This document shows, one piece after another, positions 34,820 through 43,392 of a stretch of DNA of 64,000 nucleotides (positions are counted from its first letter, which is position 1; each line of letters opens with the position of its first letter). Both the position numbers and the translations under genes were made by a program. The notes under the pieces are model-generated. The model saw nothing but the letters and a program-made list of their open reading frames with translations. It was not told the origin of the DNA and made no database searches. This DNA comes from UBA11612 sp963662375 (GTDB taxonomy: Bacteria; Pseudomonadota; Alphaproteobacteria; Rhodospirillales; Rhodospirillaceae): contig CAXXRP010000011.1 of the NCBI GenBank assembly GCA_963662375.2, forward strand, positions 1-64,000. The letters run 5' to 3'.

Positions 34820-35641
34820 TCATGGAACTTTTTCGACGTTGACGTCCAATGCTTCAATGTTGGCGCGGGCCGCTGCGGCTGCGGGCGAATCGGGCGCCAG
34901 CTGGATTGCCTGAAGCCAGTCTCGACGCGCGGCGGCCTTTTTATTGTGCAGTTGATTGAGGATTCCCCGCTCGAGCAACGCGCCGACATTTTTTGGGTCG
35001 GCTTTCAGGGCGCGATCAGCATCTTCCAGGGCCAGATTCGGTGCGTCCACATAACGGTACGCGCTGGCGCGAAAGGCCAAGGCATCGGCGTTATCGGGAT
35101 CAACCGCGATTACGTCATTAAGATCGTCAAGAGCTTCCCAGTAGTTCTGCGCAGCAGCCAAAGTCTCGGCACGATCTACGAGGATCTCCAGGCGATGGCG
35201 GTCAATCAATGGGAGCAGACCTAACGCTGTCGTCTGCGCCGAATAAGCTCTTTCCAATTCACCTTCCAGCAGCCATGCTTGCCCGGCCTGCGCGAGCAAC
35301 CCGGCCCGAACAACTGTTCTCGCCGTTGAGTCTTCAGCCATTTCCTCCAGACGCGTAGCCGCCTCGCCGAATTCGTTTAGGCCAATCAAGGCCACAGCCT
35401 GACAATGCCGGGCTGGCTCGCCGCCGCCAAGGCCAAGCCACATGCCCGCAAATTCGAACCCACGCTCCGGCGTTTCCCTCGCCATTATGAGGCACCCATC
35501 ATAGGTCGCCGCGGGATTTTCCAAATTCGGCGCCGGGAGAGGTTGCACCGTAGCGGGAGAAGACTGCTGAGCCCCGATGACCGGAGTTACGCCTGCAAGG
35601 AAAAAAACTAATCCTATAGCCGCTAGGCGCGTTCGTATCAC
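34820..35641 (-). CDS. Exported TPR-repeat protein
   Basis: 273 residues with a signal peptide (MIRTRLAAIGLVFFLAGVTP, cleavage near VIGA-QQ). TPR motifs dominate the C-terminal half: ILVDRAETLAAAQNYWEALD, DLNDVIAVDPDNADALAFRA, YVDAPNLALEDADRALKADP and the next at LLERGILNQL. Such proteins scaffold complexes in the periplasm. The start overlaps the stop of the hydrolase gene by four bases, so the two are transcribed together. Specific partner unknown. Confidence 0.88.
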   Translation of the reverse strand: MIRTRLAAIGLVFFLAGVTPVIGAQQSSPATVQPLPAPNLENPAATYDGCLIMARETPERGFEFAGMWLGLGGGEPARHCQAVALIGLNEFGEAATRLEEMAEDSTARTVVRAGLLAQAGQAWLLEGELERAYSAQTTALGLLPLIDRHRLEILVDRAETLAAAQNYWEALDDLNDVIAVDPDNADALAFRASAYRYVDAPNLALEDADRALKADPKNVGALLERGILNQLHNKKAAARRDWLQAIQLAPDSPAAAAARANIEALDVNVEKVP

Positions 35642-36402
35642 AATCTCGCCTTGCGCGTTATCTCATCTACAACCGCATAGAGCCGGTCCAGATCTGCTGC
35701 TTCAGATAGGCGATGATCACCGTTTTTCACAAGAATAACGTTCACGTCGTCACCAGTGATGTTTTGCGCAAGACGCATGGAAGTTTCCCATGGAACGGCC
35801 ATGTCCTTCTGGCCATGAATTAAACGGACAGGGCACGAAATAGGTATCGGCCCGCGCAGGACCAAATTCTGCCGCCCGTCCTCGATCAGGTTGCGGCTGA
35901 TGGAATAGGGTCGTTCGTCGTAATCGCTTTGAACGTCAACGACGCCCTTTTTCTGCAATTGCACCCGTTCCGCTGGCAAGAATCCGGCCCACATGAGGTC
36001 TTCGGTAAAATCCGGACTCGGCGCTATGCCGATCAGGCCGGCTACGCGTTCAGGTCGGGTCAACGCGGCACGCACCATCACCCAGCCGCCCATACTGGAT
36101 CCCACAAGGATTTGCGGGCCTTCCGTCAAATGATCGATGACCGCTGTGGCGTCGTCCGTCCAACGTGAAATGCTTCCGTCCTCGAAGTGGCCTGAGGAGG
36201 CCCCATGCCCAAACATGTCAAAACGAATACAAGCCTGCCCCCGCTGCAAACAGTGTTCGGCAAGCGCCAGGGCCTTCGTACCGTCCCGATCGGACATAAG
36301 TCCGTGCAGAAAGACGACGCCCGGCCGAGTACCAGAAATCCTATTGTAAGCAACCGTGGCCCCATCGGAGCGTTGAAGAAATTCGGGAGAACGAGCCGTC
36401 AT
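35638..36402 (-). CDS. Alpha/beta hydrolase
   Basis: 254 residues. HGLMSD after strand beta-3 is the oxyanion-hole HG motif, the nucleophile elbow is GSSMGGW (Ser about 102), the acid is probably Asp in HGQKDMAVPW and the His is in KNGDHRLS. This arrangement resembles ABHD10-like thioesterases/depalmitoylases. No signal peptide, so cytoplasmic. Substrate unknown. Operon partner of the TPR gene downstream. Confidence 0.9.
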   Translation of the reverse strand: MTARSPEFLQRSDGATVAYNRISGTRPGVVFLHGLMSDRDGTKALALAEHCLQRGQACIRFDMFGHGASSGHFEDGSISRWTDDATAVIDHLTEGPQILVGSSMGGWVMVRAALTRPERVAGLIGIAPSPDFTEDLMWAGFLPAERVQLQKKGVVDVQSDYDERPYSISRNLIEDGRQNLVLRGPIPISCPVRLIHGQKDMAVPWETSMRLAQNITGDDVNVILVKNGDHRLSEAADLDRLYAVVDEITRKARL

Positions 36403-36491
36403 GCTAAATGTACGTACCTGCGACGCCCATGTTACAGATAACCTAAGGCAACCCTAACACTATCGCCCTGGTCATTTCATCCGTGGTCGGC

Positions 36492-37682
36492 ATGCAATCC
36501 GCAACTACCATCAAGACAAATCTTCAAGTTCTGCCGCGCCTGATCATGGGCGGTGTTGAGCGCGGGGCGGTGGACATCGCAAAAGCGCTGATTCAAGCAG
36601 GTTGGCGCGCGCTCGTGGCGTCGGCTGGAGGACCTATGGTACGCGAGCTGGAGCGCTGCGGCGCCAAGCACATTACCTTGCCACTGCACACAAAAAACCC
36701 CTTTGCCGTTCGCCACAATGCGCAGCGCCTAACGGACCTTATACGCGCCCAGGGGGTCGATATTGTGCACGCCCGATCACGCGCGCCAGCGTGGAGCACA
36801 AAGCAAGCCGTGGCGGCGGCCGGCGTTCCGCTGATCACAACTTTTCACGGCGTGTATGGCCTCGGCCCCTTTGGCCTTAAAAAACCCTACAATCGCATCA
36901 TGACGGAGGGAGAAATTGTCATCGCGGTTTCTGAATTTATCCGCTCCCATATCATGATCAACTACGCCGTCTCGGCCGAACGCATTCGCGTTATTCATCG
37001 CGGTGTAGACTTAGAAATCTTTGACCCGGCCCGCGTACCTCCAGCTCGGCTGATTCAATTGACATCGAAATGGCGCCTCCCCGACAACGCGCCCGTTATT
37101 ATGTTGCCGGGCCGCTTCACAGCCATCAAAGGGCACATTTTGCTTGTCGACGCGCTCGCCGAACTGGCGCGACGCAATGCCGACAACCTCGACGTTCGCT
37201 GCCTGATGGTCGGAAAGGATCAGGGGCACACATCTTATCGCCTCGGCATCCTCGATCATGCCGCTTCACAGGGTGTCGGCGGTAATGTCCACATCATTGA
37301 TGACTGCAACGATATGCCTGCCGCCTACATGGCGACGGACGTCGTCGTATCTGCGACAACCCGCCCCGAGGCGTTCGGCCGAGTCATGGCAGAGGCACAA
37401 GCCATGGGCAGGCCGGTTATAGCGCCATCGCACGGCCCTTCCGATGAGGTTATTGTACCAGGCGTCACCGGGTGGTTGTTTACACCAAACGATCCCGTAT
37501 CTCTTGCCGACGCGCTAGAGAAGGTATTACAACTGCGGCAGGACGAACGCGGGGCGCTTGCCGACATCGCCGTAGCGCGGGTTCGCGAGCATTTTTCTAA
37601 CGCCGAGATGTGCTCCAAAACCTTGGATGTATACAACGAAGTCCTCGTCCGACATGGAACTGGACTCCACGCCGCATCATGA
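36492..37682 (+). CDS. Glycosyltransferase family 4
   Basis: 396 residues from the ATG at 36,492 (a GTG nine bases upstream is possible). GT-B fold: N-terminal acceptor domain with LPRLIMGGVERGAVDIAKAL and HARSRAPAWS; C-terminal donor domain with MLPGRFTAIKGH and the E-x7-E motif in RPEAFGRVMAEAQAMGRPVI. Probably transfers a sugar in LPS or another envelope glycan, which fits the nearby KDO gene only loosely. A lone gene, divergent from the hydrolase. Confidence 0.9.
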   Translation: MQSATTIKTNLQVLPRLIMGGVERGAVDIAKALIQAGWRALVASAGGPMVRELERCGAKHITLPLHTKNPFAVRHNAQRLTDLIRAQGVDIVHARSRAPAWSTKQAVAAAGVPLITTFHGVYGLGPFGLKKPYNRIMTEGEIVIAVSEFIRSHIMINYAVSAERIRVIHRGVDLEIFDPARVPPARLIQLTSKWRLPDNAPVIMLPGRFTAIKGHILLVDALAELARRNADNLDVRCLMVGKDQGHTSYRLGILDHAASQGVGGNVHIIDDCNDMPAAYMATDVVVSATTRPEAFGRVMAEAQAMGRPVIAPSHGPSDEVIVPGVTGWLFTPNDPVSLADALEKVLQLRQDERGALADIAVARVREHFSNAEMCSKTLDVYNEVLVRHGTGLHAAS

Positions 37683-38030
37683 CAAGTCCGTACATCCTTG
37701 TCGTAGCCGCGCGAGGGCCGGAGCGATTTATCCCGGCTTTGGCGCCGCGGCGACCTGCCCTTCCGTTGTCCTTTACGACGACGCGTCGGATCCGACGCTG
37801 GTAGGTCAACAGGGCGATAACGTTACTATCCTCAGGCGCCGGCGGCTGGAGGACATTTCTGTGGGCGAGGTCGTTTCAGCAATACGGAAGAGTTCAAAAA
37901 TCGGTGGGATTTGAGCAACACCTCCAGGGTAGCTGGGTGCCAAGACCGCCGATTGCTTGACATAACGCGGCAGAGCCCTAGATTTCGCGGGCTTTTCGAG
38001 CTTGTCTCATAATTTTGGACGCTGAAGCTA
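37683..38030. other. Intergenic between glycosyltransferase and thrS
   Basis: Short reading frames begin at the glycosyltransferase stop (MTSPYILVVAARGPERFIPA) and switch frame (PSVVLYDDASDPTLVG), as expected for a decayed gene, but I cannot name the family. The thrS promoter candidate lies at 37,957-37,984. Confidence 0.4.
37957..37984 (+). promoter_or_regulatory. Candidate promoter of thrS operon
   Basis: Perfect -35 TTGACA (37,957-37,962) and -10 TAGATT (37,979-37,984) with a 16-bp spacer, 47 bp upstream of the thrS start. Confidence 0.55.
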
Positions 38031-39947
38031 ATGGTCGCCTTCACTTTGCCAGACGGCAGCATTCGCCATTACGACCGGCCCGTGACGGGCGCCGATGTCG
38101 CCGCCGACATTGGCCCCGGGCTGGCAAAGGCCGCGCTCGCCGTCAAAATTGATGGTGCGATGAAGGATTTGAGCGCGTCCATCGAGCGCGATTGTGAGCT
38201 TTCCATCGTCACTCGGAAAGATTCTGATGCTTTGGAACTCCTGCGTCACGACGCCGCCCATGTCATGGCCGAAGCAGTGCAGGAACTGTATCCGGGGACC
38301 CAGGTAACCATAGGCCCGGCCATTGAGAACGGGTTTTATTATGATTTCGCGCGCGCCGAGCCGTTCACGCCTGGCGATCTGGTAAAAATTGAAGCGCGCA
38401 TGCGCGACATCGTGGACCGAAATGACACCATTGCGCGCGAAGTTTGGGACCGCCATGACGCTATCAATCATTTCACGGGTGCCGGCGAACACTACAAGGC
38501 CGAGATCATTAATGACCTGCCACAAGATGAGCCCATTTCCATTTACCGGCAGGGCAACTGGCTCGACATGTGCATCGGGCCTCACCTACCGTCCACAGGC
38601 AAACTGGGCAAGGCGTTCAAGCTGACAAAATTAGCTGGGGCTTATTGGCGCGGCGATTCCAACAACGCGATGTTGCAGCGAATTTACGGCACCGCCTGGG
38701 CAGACGAGAAGCAACTTAAAGCGCACCTTATCATGCTCGAGGAGGCGGAGAAACGTGATCACCGCCGCCTGGGGCGCGAAATGGACCTATTTCATCTGCA
38801 GGAAGAAGCCCAAGGTTCAGTGTTCTGGCATGCTAAGGGCTGGACTTTGTACCGTGTTCTTCAGCAATACATGCGGCGGCGCCTGGACTTCAATGGCTAC
38901 GCAGAGGTCAACACGCCCTTGTTCATGGATCAAAGTATGTGGGAGCGCTCTGGGCATTGGGAAAAGTTCAGGGACAGCATGTTTTTTTCAGAGTCCGAGG
39001 ACAAAACCCTTGCTGTAAAACCAATGAATTGTCCAGGTCACGTTCAAATTTACAACCAGGGCATCAAAAGCTACCGCGACTTGCCACTGCGCATGGCCGA
39101 ATTTGGTTGTTGTCACCGCAATGAACCGTCCGGCGCCCTGCACGGCCTGATGCGCATGCGGACATTCACGCAAGACGACGCTCACATCTTCTGCACCGAA
39201 GAACAGGTCATCTCTGAAACCAAAGCGTTTATCGGCATGCTGCAAAAGGTCTATGCGGATCTTGGCTTTACGGATGTCCGAGTAAAATTTTCAGACCGCC
39301 CGCCCGTTCGGGCCGGTGCCGACGACGTATGGGACAAGGCCGAGGCGACGTTAAAGGAAGCCACCGATGCGGCGGGCTTGGCTTGGGAATCCAATGCTGG
39401 CGAAGGTGCCTTCTACGGCCCCAAATTGGAGTTCGTTTTGCGCGATGCCATTGGCCGAGATTGGCAGTGCGGAACCCTACAGGTGGATTTCGTCTTACCG
39501 GAACGCTTGGGCGCAAACTATATCGGAGAGGACGGCCAGCGCCATCGGCCTGCCATGCTGCATCGCGCGATTTTTGGATCAATGGAGCGCTTTGTCGGAA
39601 TCCTGATAGAACATCATGCAGGCAAGTTTCCGCTTTGGCTCGCCCCGGTTCAGGCGGTTGTGTGCGCGATCACCGAAGACAGCGACATCTATGCAAGGGA
39701 AGTGGCGGAGGCGCTAAATGCCTCTAGCTTGCGTGTGGAGACCGACCTGCGTAATGAGAAAATCAACTACAAGGTGCGGGAACACTCGCTGGCCAAGGTC
39801 CCAGTCATAGTGGTCGTGGGGAAAAAGGAAGCCGAAGGGCGTACAGTAGCTCTCAGACGCCTCGGCGGCGCAGTCCAAGAAATCCTTGCGCTGAAAGAAG
39901 CAACCGATAGACTTGCCAAGGAAGCCACCGCCCCTGATATGCGATGA
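38031..39947 (+). CDS. thrS: Threonyl-tRNA synthetase
   Basis: 638 residues, full length. TGS domain (1-60, MVAFTLPDGSIRHYDRPVTG), editing domain with HDAAHVMAEAVQ (HxxxH) and the conserved Cys in WLDMCIGPHLPS, class II core with MNCPGHVQIY (zinc Cys), FGCCHRNEPSGALHGLMRMR (motif 2), and GSMERFVGILIEHHAGKFPL (motif 3), then an anticodon-binding domain. Charges tRNA-Thr. First gene of thrS-infC-rpmI-rplT-pheS, the common cluster. Confidence 0.97.
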   Translation: MVAFTLPDGSIRHYDRPVTGADVAADIGPGLAKAALAVKIDGAMKDLSASIERDCELSIVTRKDSDALELLRHDAAHVMAEAVQELYPGTQVTIGPAIENGFYYDFARAEPFTPGDLVKIEARMRDIVDRNDTIAREVWDRHDAINHFTGAGEHYKAEIINDLPQDEPISIYRQGNWLDMCIGPHLPSTGKLGKAFKLTKLAGAYWRGDSNNAMLQRIYGTAWADEKQLKAHLIMLEEAEKRDHRRLGREMDLFHLQEEAQGSVFWHAKGWTLYRVLQQYMRRRLDFNGYAEVNTPLFMDQSMWERSGHWEKFRDSMFFSESEDKTLAVKPMNCPGHVQIYNQGIKSYRDLPLRMAEFGCCHRNEPSGALHGLMRMRTFTQDDAHIFCTEEQVISETKAFIGMLQKVYADLGFTDVRVKFSDRPPVRAGADDVWDKAEATLKEATDAAGLAWESNAGEGAFYGPKLEFVLRDAIGRDWQCGTLQVDFVLPERLGANYIGEDGQRHRPAMLHRAIFGSMERFVGILIEHHAGKFPLWLAPVQAVVCAITEDSDIYAREVAEALNASSLRVETDLRNEKINYKVREHSLAKVPVIVVVGKKEAEGRTVALRRLGGAVQEILALKEATDRLAKEATAPDMR

Positions 39948-40036
39948 GTGGCCTTCTAGATTTCGATTTGCGGCGCATATGCACCGTGCACCGCAGTCTC
40001 CAATCACCAGGGTTAACAGAAACAGGAGATTGATAC

Positions 40037-40573
40037 ATAGCTAAATTCGACCAGCCGGCGCGGGCATCCAAGGATGGACCCCGCGTCAACGAGCAGATTA
40101 GTAATGCCACGGTGCGCCTTATTGGCACCGATGGAGACAATGTCGGGGTCGTAGACCGCGACACCGCCCTCCGCAAAGCTGACGAGGCGGGACTTGATCT
40201 GGTGGAAATTTCTCCCAACGCCGATCCGCCCGTCGCAAAAATCATCGATTACGGTAAGTACAAGTACGAGGAACAGAAGAAGAAAAACGAGGCGCGAAAG
40301 AAGCAAAAGAGCATCGAGGTCAAAGAGATCAAGTTGCGGCCCAGCATCGATACTCATGACTACGATGTGAAGATGCGCAATATGAAACGCTTCCTCGAAG
40401 ACGGCGACAAGGTCAAGGTAACCCTTAGATTCCGCGGACGTGAAATGGCCCACATGGAATTGGGCCATCGGCTTCTCAATAGAGTGAGGGCCGACTTCGA
40501 GCCCATCGCCACAGTAGAGCAAGAGCCCAGGCCGGAAGGACGCCAGATTATTATGGTGGTGGCGCCGCGTTGA
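40037..40573 (+). CDS. infC: Translation initiation factor IF-3, ATA start
   Basis: 178 residues with the start at ATA (40,037-40,039), 7 nt after AGGAGA. From there it reads AKFDQPARASKDGPRVNEQI, the expected IF-3 N-terminus; the first GTG (40,112) would remove 25 conserved residues. Core motifs: VRLIGTDGDNVGVVDRDTAL, YGKYKYEEQKKKNEARKK and HMELGHRLLNRV. infC starts with a rare codon in many bacteria (AUU in E. coli) because IF-3 rejects non-standard starts, giving autoregulation; ATA fits that scheme. Confidence 0.93.
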   Translation: MAKFDQPARASKDGPRVNEQISNATVRLIGTDGDNVGVVDRDTALRKADEAGLDLVEISPNADPPVAKIIDYGKYKYEEQKKKNEARKKQKSIEVKEIKLRPSIDTHDYDVKMRNMKRFLEDGDKVKVTLRFRGREMAHMELGHRLLNRVRADFEPIATVEQEPRPEGRQIIMVVAPR

Positions 40574-41199
40574 TGGGGGTTCTGGCGCGTCGTTAAAAAA
40601 TTCATGGAAATTTGATGATAGGGAGCGCGCGATGTCTCGTTTGGAGGCGTTTCAGAATGCGTGGACGCCGCACGCATTAGTAGCGCACCTTTATTGTGGG
40701 CGCGGTGACGTCGCGCATGATGCAGGCGTCAAACGCGAATCGCCACCACTCGTATTGGCCAGCGAGGTCGATATCTAGCACTTCGATCCGCAGATCCTCA
40801 CTCAACGAGAGATGCTTATTGCCCGGACCAATAAGGTGCTGGCGGATAGCGCTGATCACCCCAAGTACGCAGTACAGATTTCACCAATTGCTCCTACTCA
40901 TGGCCTCAGCGCGGGGCGAGACGAACTAACATCCCGAGCCCCCATGGCCAACCCACGAGATTCACAATGGCACATCTCTATGGTCATGGTGTGGCCCCCT
41001 CAGGCGTCTCTTGGATACCTTGCAAAGGACCCATCTTACGGGTATAAGCGCGCCGTTCCGGCCCTTTTTGGGCTGGAAATGGACATGTGAGGGGACAACC
41101 CGCACTCTCGACCCAAAGGGCGAAAAGCTATACAAATTAGGCTTTTAGGGCATGCCTCCGGGTCGGGCTAAAAATCTACGAATTCCGAAAGGACACAAA
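40574..41199. other. Intergenic, probable decayed gene
   Basis: A frame with a TAG at 40,777-40,779 (AHDAGVKRESPPLVLASEVD, stop, HFDPQILTQREMLIARTNKV) and a longer frame 40,812-41,090 have coding character but match no family I know. The rpmI leader follows with a Shine-Dalgarno (gaaaggac) just before 41,200. Confidence 0.4.
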
Positions 41200-41400
41200 A
41201 TGCCCAAGATGAAGACCAAAAGCTCCGCCAAAAAGCGGTTCAAGGTTACAGGAACGGGTAAGGTCAAGGCTGGGGTCGCTTTTAAGCGGCACTGTCTGTC
41301 CGCAAAACCCCAAAAGATGAAGCGCACATCGCGCGGAACCATGGTTCTCGCCAAACCCGACGGCATTATCATCAAACGCAATTTCCTACCTTACGGCTGA
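41200..41400 (+). CDS. rpmI: Ribosomal protein bL35
   Basis: 66 residues: MPKMKTKSSAKKRFKVTGTG, then KHCLSAK-like RHCLSAKPQKMKR and the end IIIKRNFLPYG. Usual length for the family. The in-frame upstream extension to 41,152 has no homology and is ignored; ATG at 41,200 follows gaaaggacacaaa. Standard position between infC and rplT. Confidence 0.96.
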   Translation: MPKMKTKSSAKKRFKVTGTGKVKAGVAFKRHCLSAKPQKMKRTSRGTMVLAKPDGIIIKRNFLPYG

Positions 41401-41425
41401 ACAGCATTTTCGACGGAGAACCGCC

Positions 41426-41782
41426 ATGTCACGCGTACACCGGGGCGTTACCAAACACGCTCGCCACAAAAAGGTCCTAACTCAAACGAAGGGCTTCCGG
41501 GGCCGCCACGCCACCAACTACGAGATTGCCCGCAATCGCCTCGAGAAGGCGCTGCGCTATGCTTACCGCGACCGCCGCCTAAAGAAGCGCGATTTTCGCG
41601 CGCTCTGGATTCAGCGCATCAACGCTGGTGTGCGGCTCCATGGCCTGACCTATTCCCGATTTATTAACGGGCTCAAAAAGGCGGGTATAGAACTGGACCG
41701 CAAGGTTCTTGCCTATCTCGCTGTACACGAGCCCGAAAATTTCGCCGGCTTGGTAAAGCAGGCCCAAACCGCTCTCTGTTAA
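41426..41782 (+). CDS. rplT: Ribosomal protein bL20
   Basis: 118 residues, complete: MSRVHRGVTKHARHKKVLTQ, GFRGRHATNYEIARNRLEKA, YRDRRLKKRDFRALWIQRIN and a C-terminal YSRFINGLKKAGIELDRKVL. Essential early assembly protein of the 50S subunit. It lies 25 bp after rpmI and is followed by a terminator. Confidence 0.97.
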   Translation: MSRVHRGVTKHARHKKVLTQTKGFRGRHATNYEIARNRLEKALRYAYRDRRLKKRDFRALWIQRINAGVRLHGLTYSRFINGLKKAGIELDRKVLAYLAVHEPENFAGLVKQAQTALC

Positions 41783-41826
41783 GTCGAGCCGTCGCTCGCC
41801 GATCATCTGATTTAACCGAATCAACC

Positions 41827-41860
41827 AAGGGGCCGCCATCCGGGCAGCCCCTTTTCTTTT
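41827..41860 (+). terminator. Rho-independent terminator after rplT
   Basis: AAGGGGC ... GCCCCTT stem with an inner GCC/GGC pairing, followed by TTCTTTT. It separates rplT from pheS by about 45 bp, so pheS may have its own promoter or rely on read-through. Confidence 0.75.
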
Positions 41861-41893
41861 GCCCGCAGAGATAAGCAGATACGGTACCGAGAC

Positions 41894-42976
41894 ATGGCCC
41901 AGAATTCTATAGATCAGCTACGCGGCGACCTCCTTGTCGCTATTCAAACCGCTCAGGACAGTGCGGTGCTCGAGGAGGTGCGCGTCGGCGCACTCGGCAA
42001 GAACGGTCGCATAACCGCGCTGATGAAAGATCTCGGCGCGATGGAGCCGGAAGCGCGCAGGGCATTCGGCCAGCAAATCAACGCCCTAAAGGATGAAGTG
42101 GGCGGAGCCCTAGAGGCTCGCAAACGGATCTTCGAGGCCGCCGCCTTGAATGCACGGTTGGCAACGGAGACCATGGACGTCACGCTACCCGTACGCCCTG
42201 AACCCGAAGGCTCGCTGCACCCCATTAGTCAGACAATGGAAGAAATCGCGGCCATTTTTGGCACAATGGGCTTTGAGATTGCCGAGGGGCCCGACGTGGA
42301 AGACGATTTCCATAACTTCACGGCGCTCAATTTTCCGCACGGCCATCCGGCGCGGGAAATGCACGACACGTTTTTCCTTCAAGAGGCCGAAAGCGGCGAT
42401 CGCTATTTACTGCGCACCCACACCTCACCGGTGCAGGTTCGCACCATGATGAACCAGAAGCCGCCCCTTCGCGTCATTATTCCCGGGCGCTCGTACCGCT
42501 GCGACTACGACATGACGCACACCCCCATGTTCCATCAGGTCGAGGGGCTGATCATCGATACCGAAACCCACATGGGGCATTTGAAGGGGTGTTTGGCGGA
42601 ATTTGTACGAACTTATTTCAACGTAGACGGCCTACGAGTGCGCTTTCGCCCTAGTTTTTTCCCGTTTACCGAGCCGTCGGCCGAGATGGACATCTGCTGC
42701 AGCCGCGAAGGTGGAGAGCTAAAAATCGGCAACTACGGCGACTGGCTGGAAATCCTCGGCTGCGGCATGGTGCACCCCAACGTACTGAAGGCCTGCGGTC
42801 TTGACCCGGATGTATACCAGGGTTTTGCTTTCGGTATGGGGATCGAACGCATCGCGATGCTGAAGTATGGTATTCCTGATTTGCGCACCTTCTTTGAATC
42901 TGACTTGCGCTGGCTGCGCCACTACGGCTTCGCCGCACTCGATGTGCCCAGCATCACCGGGGGGCTGAATCGATGA
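41894..42976 (+). CDS. pheS: Phenylalanyl-tRNA synthetase alpha subunit
   Basis: 360 residues. N-terminal coiled coil (about 1-90), then the class II catalytic core: HPISQTMEEIAAIFGTMGFE, DTFFL, LLRTHTSPVQVRTM (motif 2 region), GRSYRCDYDMTHTPMFHQVE and GFAFGMGIERIAMLKYGI (motif 3). Forms the alpha2-beta2 enzyme with PheT. Unusually, its stop overlaps the start of an ASCH-domain gene rather than pheT. Confidence 0.97.
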   Translation: MAQNSIDQLRGDLLVAIQTAQDSAVLEEVRVGALGKNGRITALMKDLGAMEPEARRAFGQQINALKDEVGGALEARKRIFEAAALNARLATETMDVTLPVRPEPEGSLHPISQTMEEIAAIFGTMGFEIAEGPDVEDDFHNFTALNFPHGHPAREMHDTFFLQEAESGDRYLLRTHTSPVQVRTMMNQKPPLRVIIPGRSYRCDYDMTHTPMFHQVEGLIIDTETHMGHLKGCLAEFVRTYFNVDGLRVRFRPSFFPFTEPSAEMDICCSREGGELKIGNYGDWLEILGCGMVHPNVLKACGLDPDVYQGFAFGMGIERIAMLKYGIPDLRTFFESDLRWLRHYGFAALDVPSITGGLNR

Positions 42977-43392
42977 GCGCTGGGGATTTACCAACCTTGC
43001 CGCACGCTTCGTTTGCGGACTCGCCATCGATGGCCGACGAACTGCTGGCGCTTGTGCTTATAGACCGCAAGACCGCGACATGCGCTGACCTCGATCCCTA
43101 TGAACGCGAGGGTATCCCAGTTCCAACACCAAGCTATCGCGAAGTTATTGTCGACGGTTCAGGCAACCCGCGATGCGACGTGGAGCACACTGATGTATTC
43201 ATCAGAACGTTCGAATCCGTGGACGCAACATTCGCACGGGGTGAGGGTGAATGCGATATCTCGCTAGAGAATTGGCGTCACGAACACGAACAGTTTTGCC
43301 GGCGCATAAGCGTTTTTAGGCGTGACGGACTCCTCGTTTGCAAACGTTTTAGTGTTGTCGAGAAACAAGAGCCAACGGAGATGGCGTCGTGA
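42973..43392 (+). CDS. ASCH-domain protein between pheS and pheT
   Basis: 139 residues. SMADELLALVLIDRKTATC is the opening of ASCH (ASC-1 homology) domains, a PUA-like RNA-binding fold; GNPRCDVEHTDVFIRTF and the acidic GEGECDISLENWRHEH segment follow, then LLVCKRFSVVE. ASCH proteins are proposed to act on RNA or as ribonucleases or deacylases. The gene overlaps pheS by ATGA (42,973-42,976) and pheT by GTGA (43,389-43,392), so the three are translationally coupled. Role in phenylalanyl-tRNA metabolism is inference only. Confidence 0.87.
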   Translation: MSAGDLPTLPHASFADSPSMADELLALVLIDRKTATCADLDPYEREGIPVPTPSYREVIVDGSGNPRCDVEHTDVFIRTFESVDATFARGEGECDISLENWRHEHEQFCRRISVFRRDGLLVCKRFSVVEKQEPTEMAS

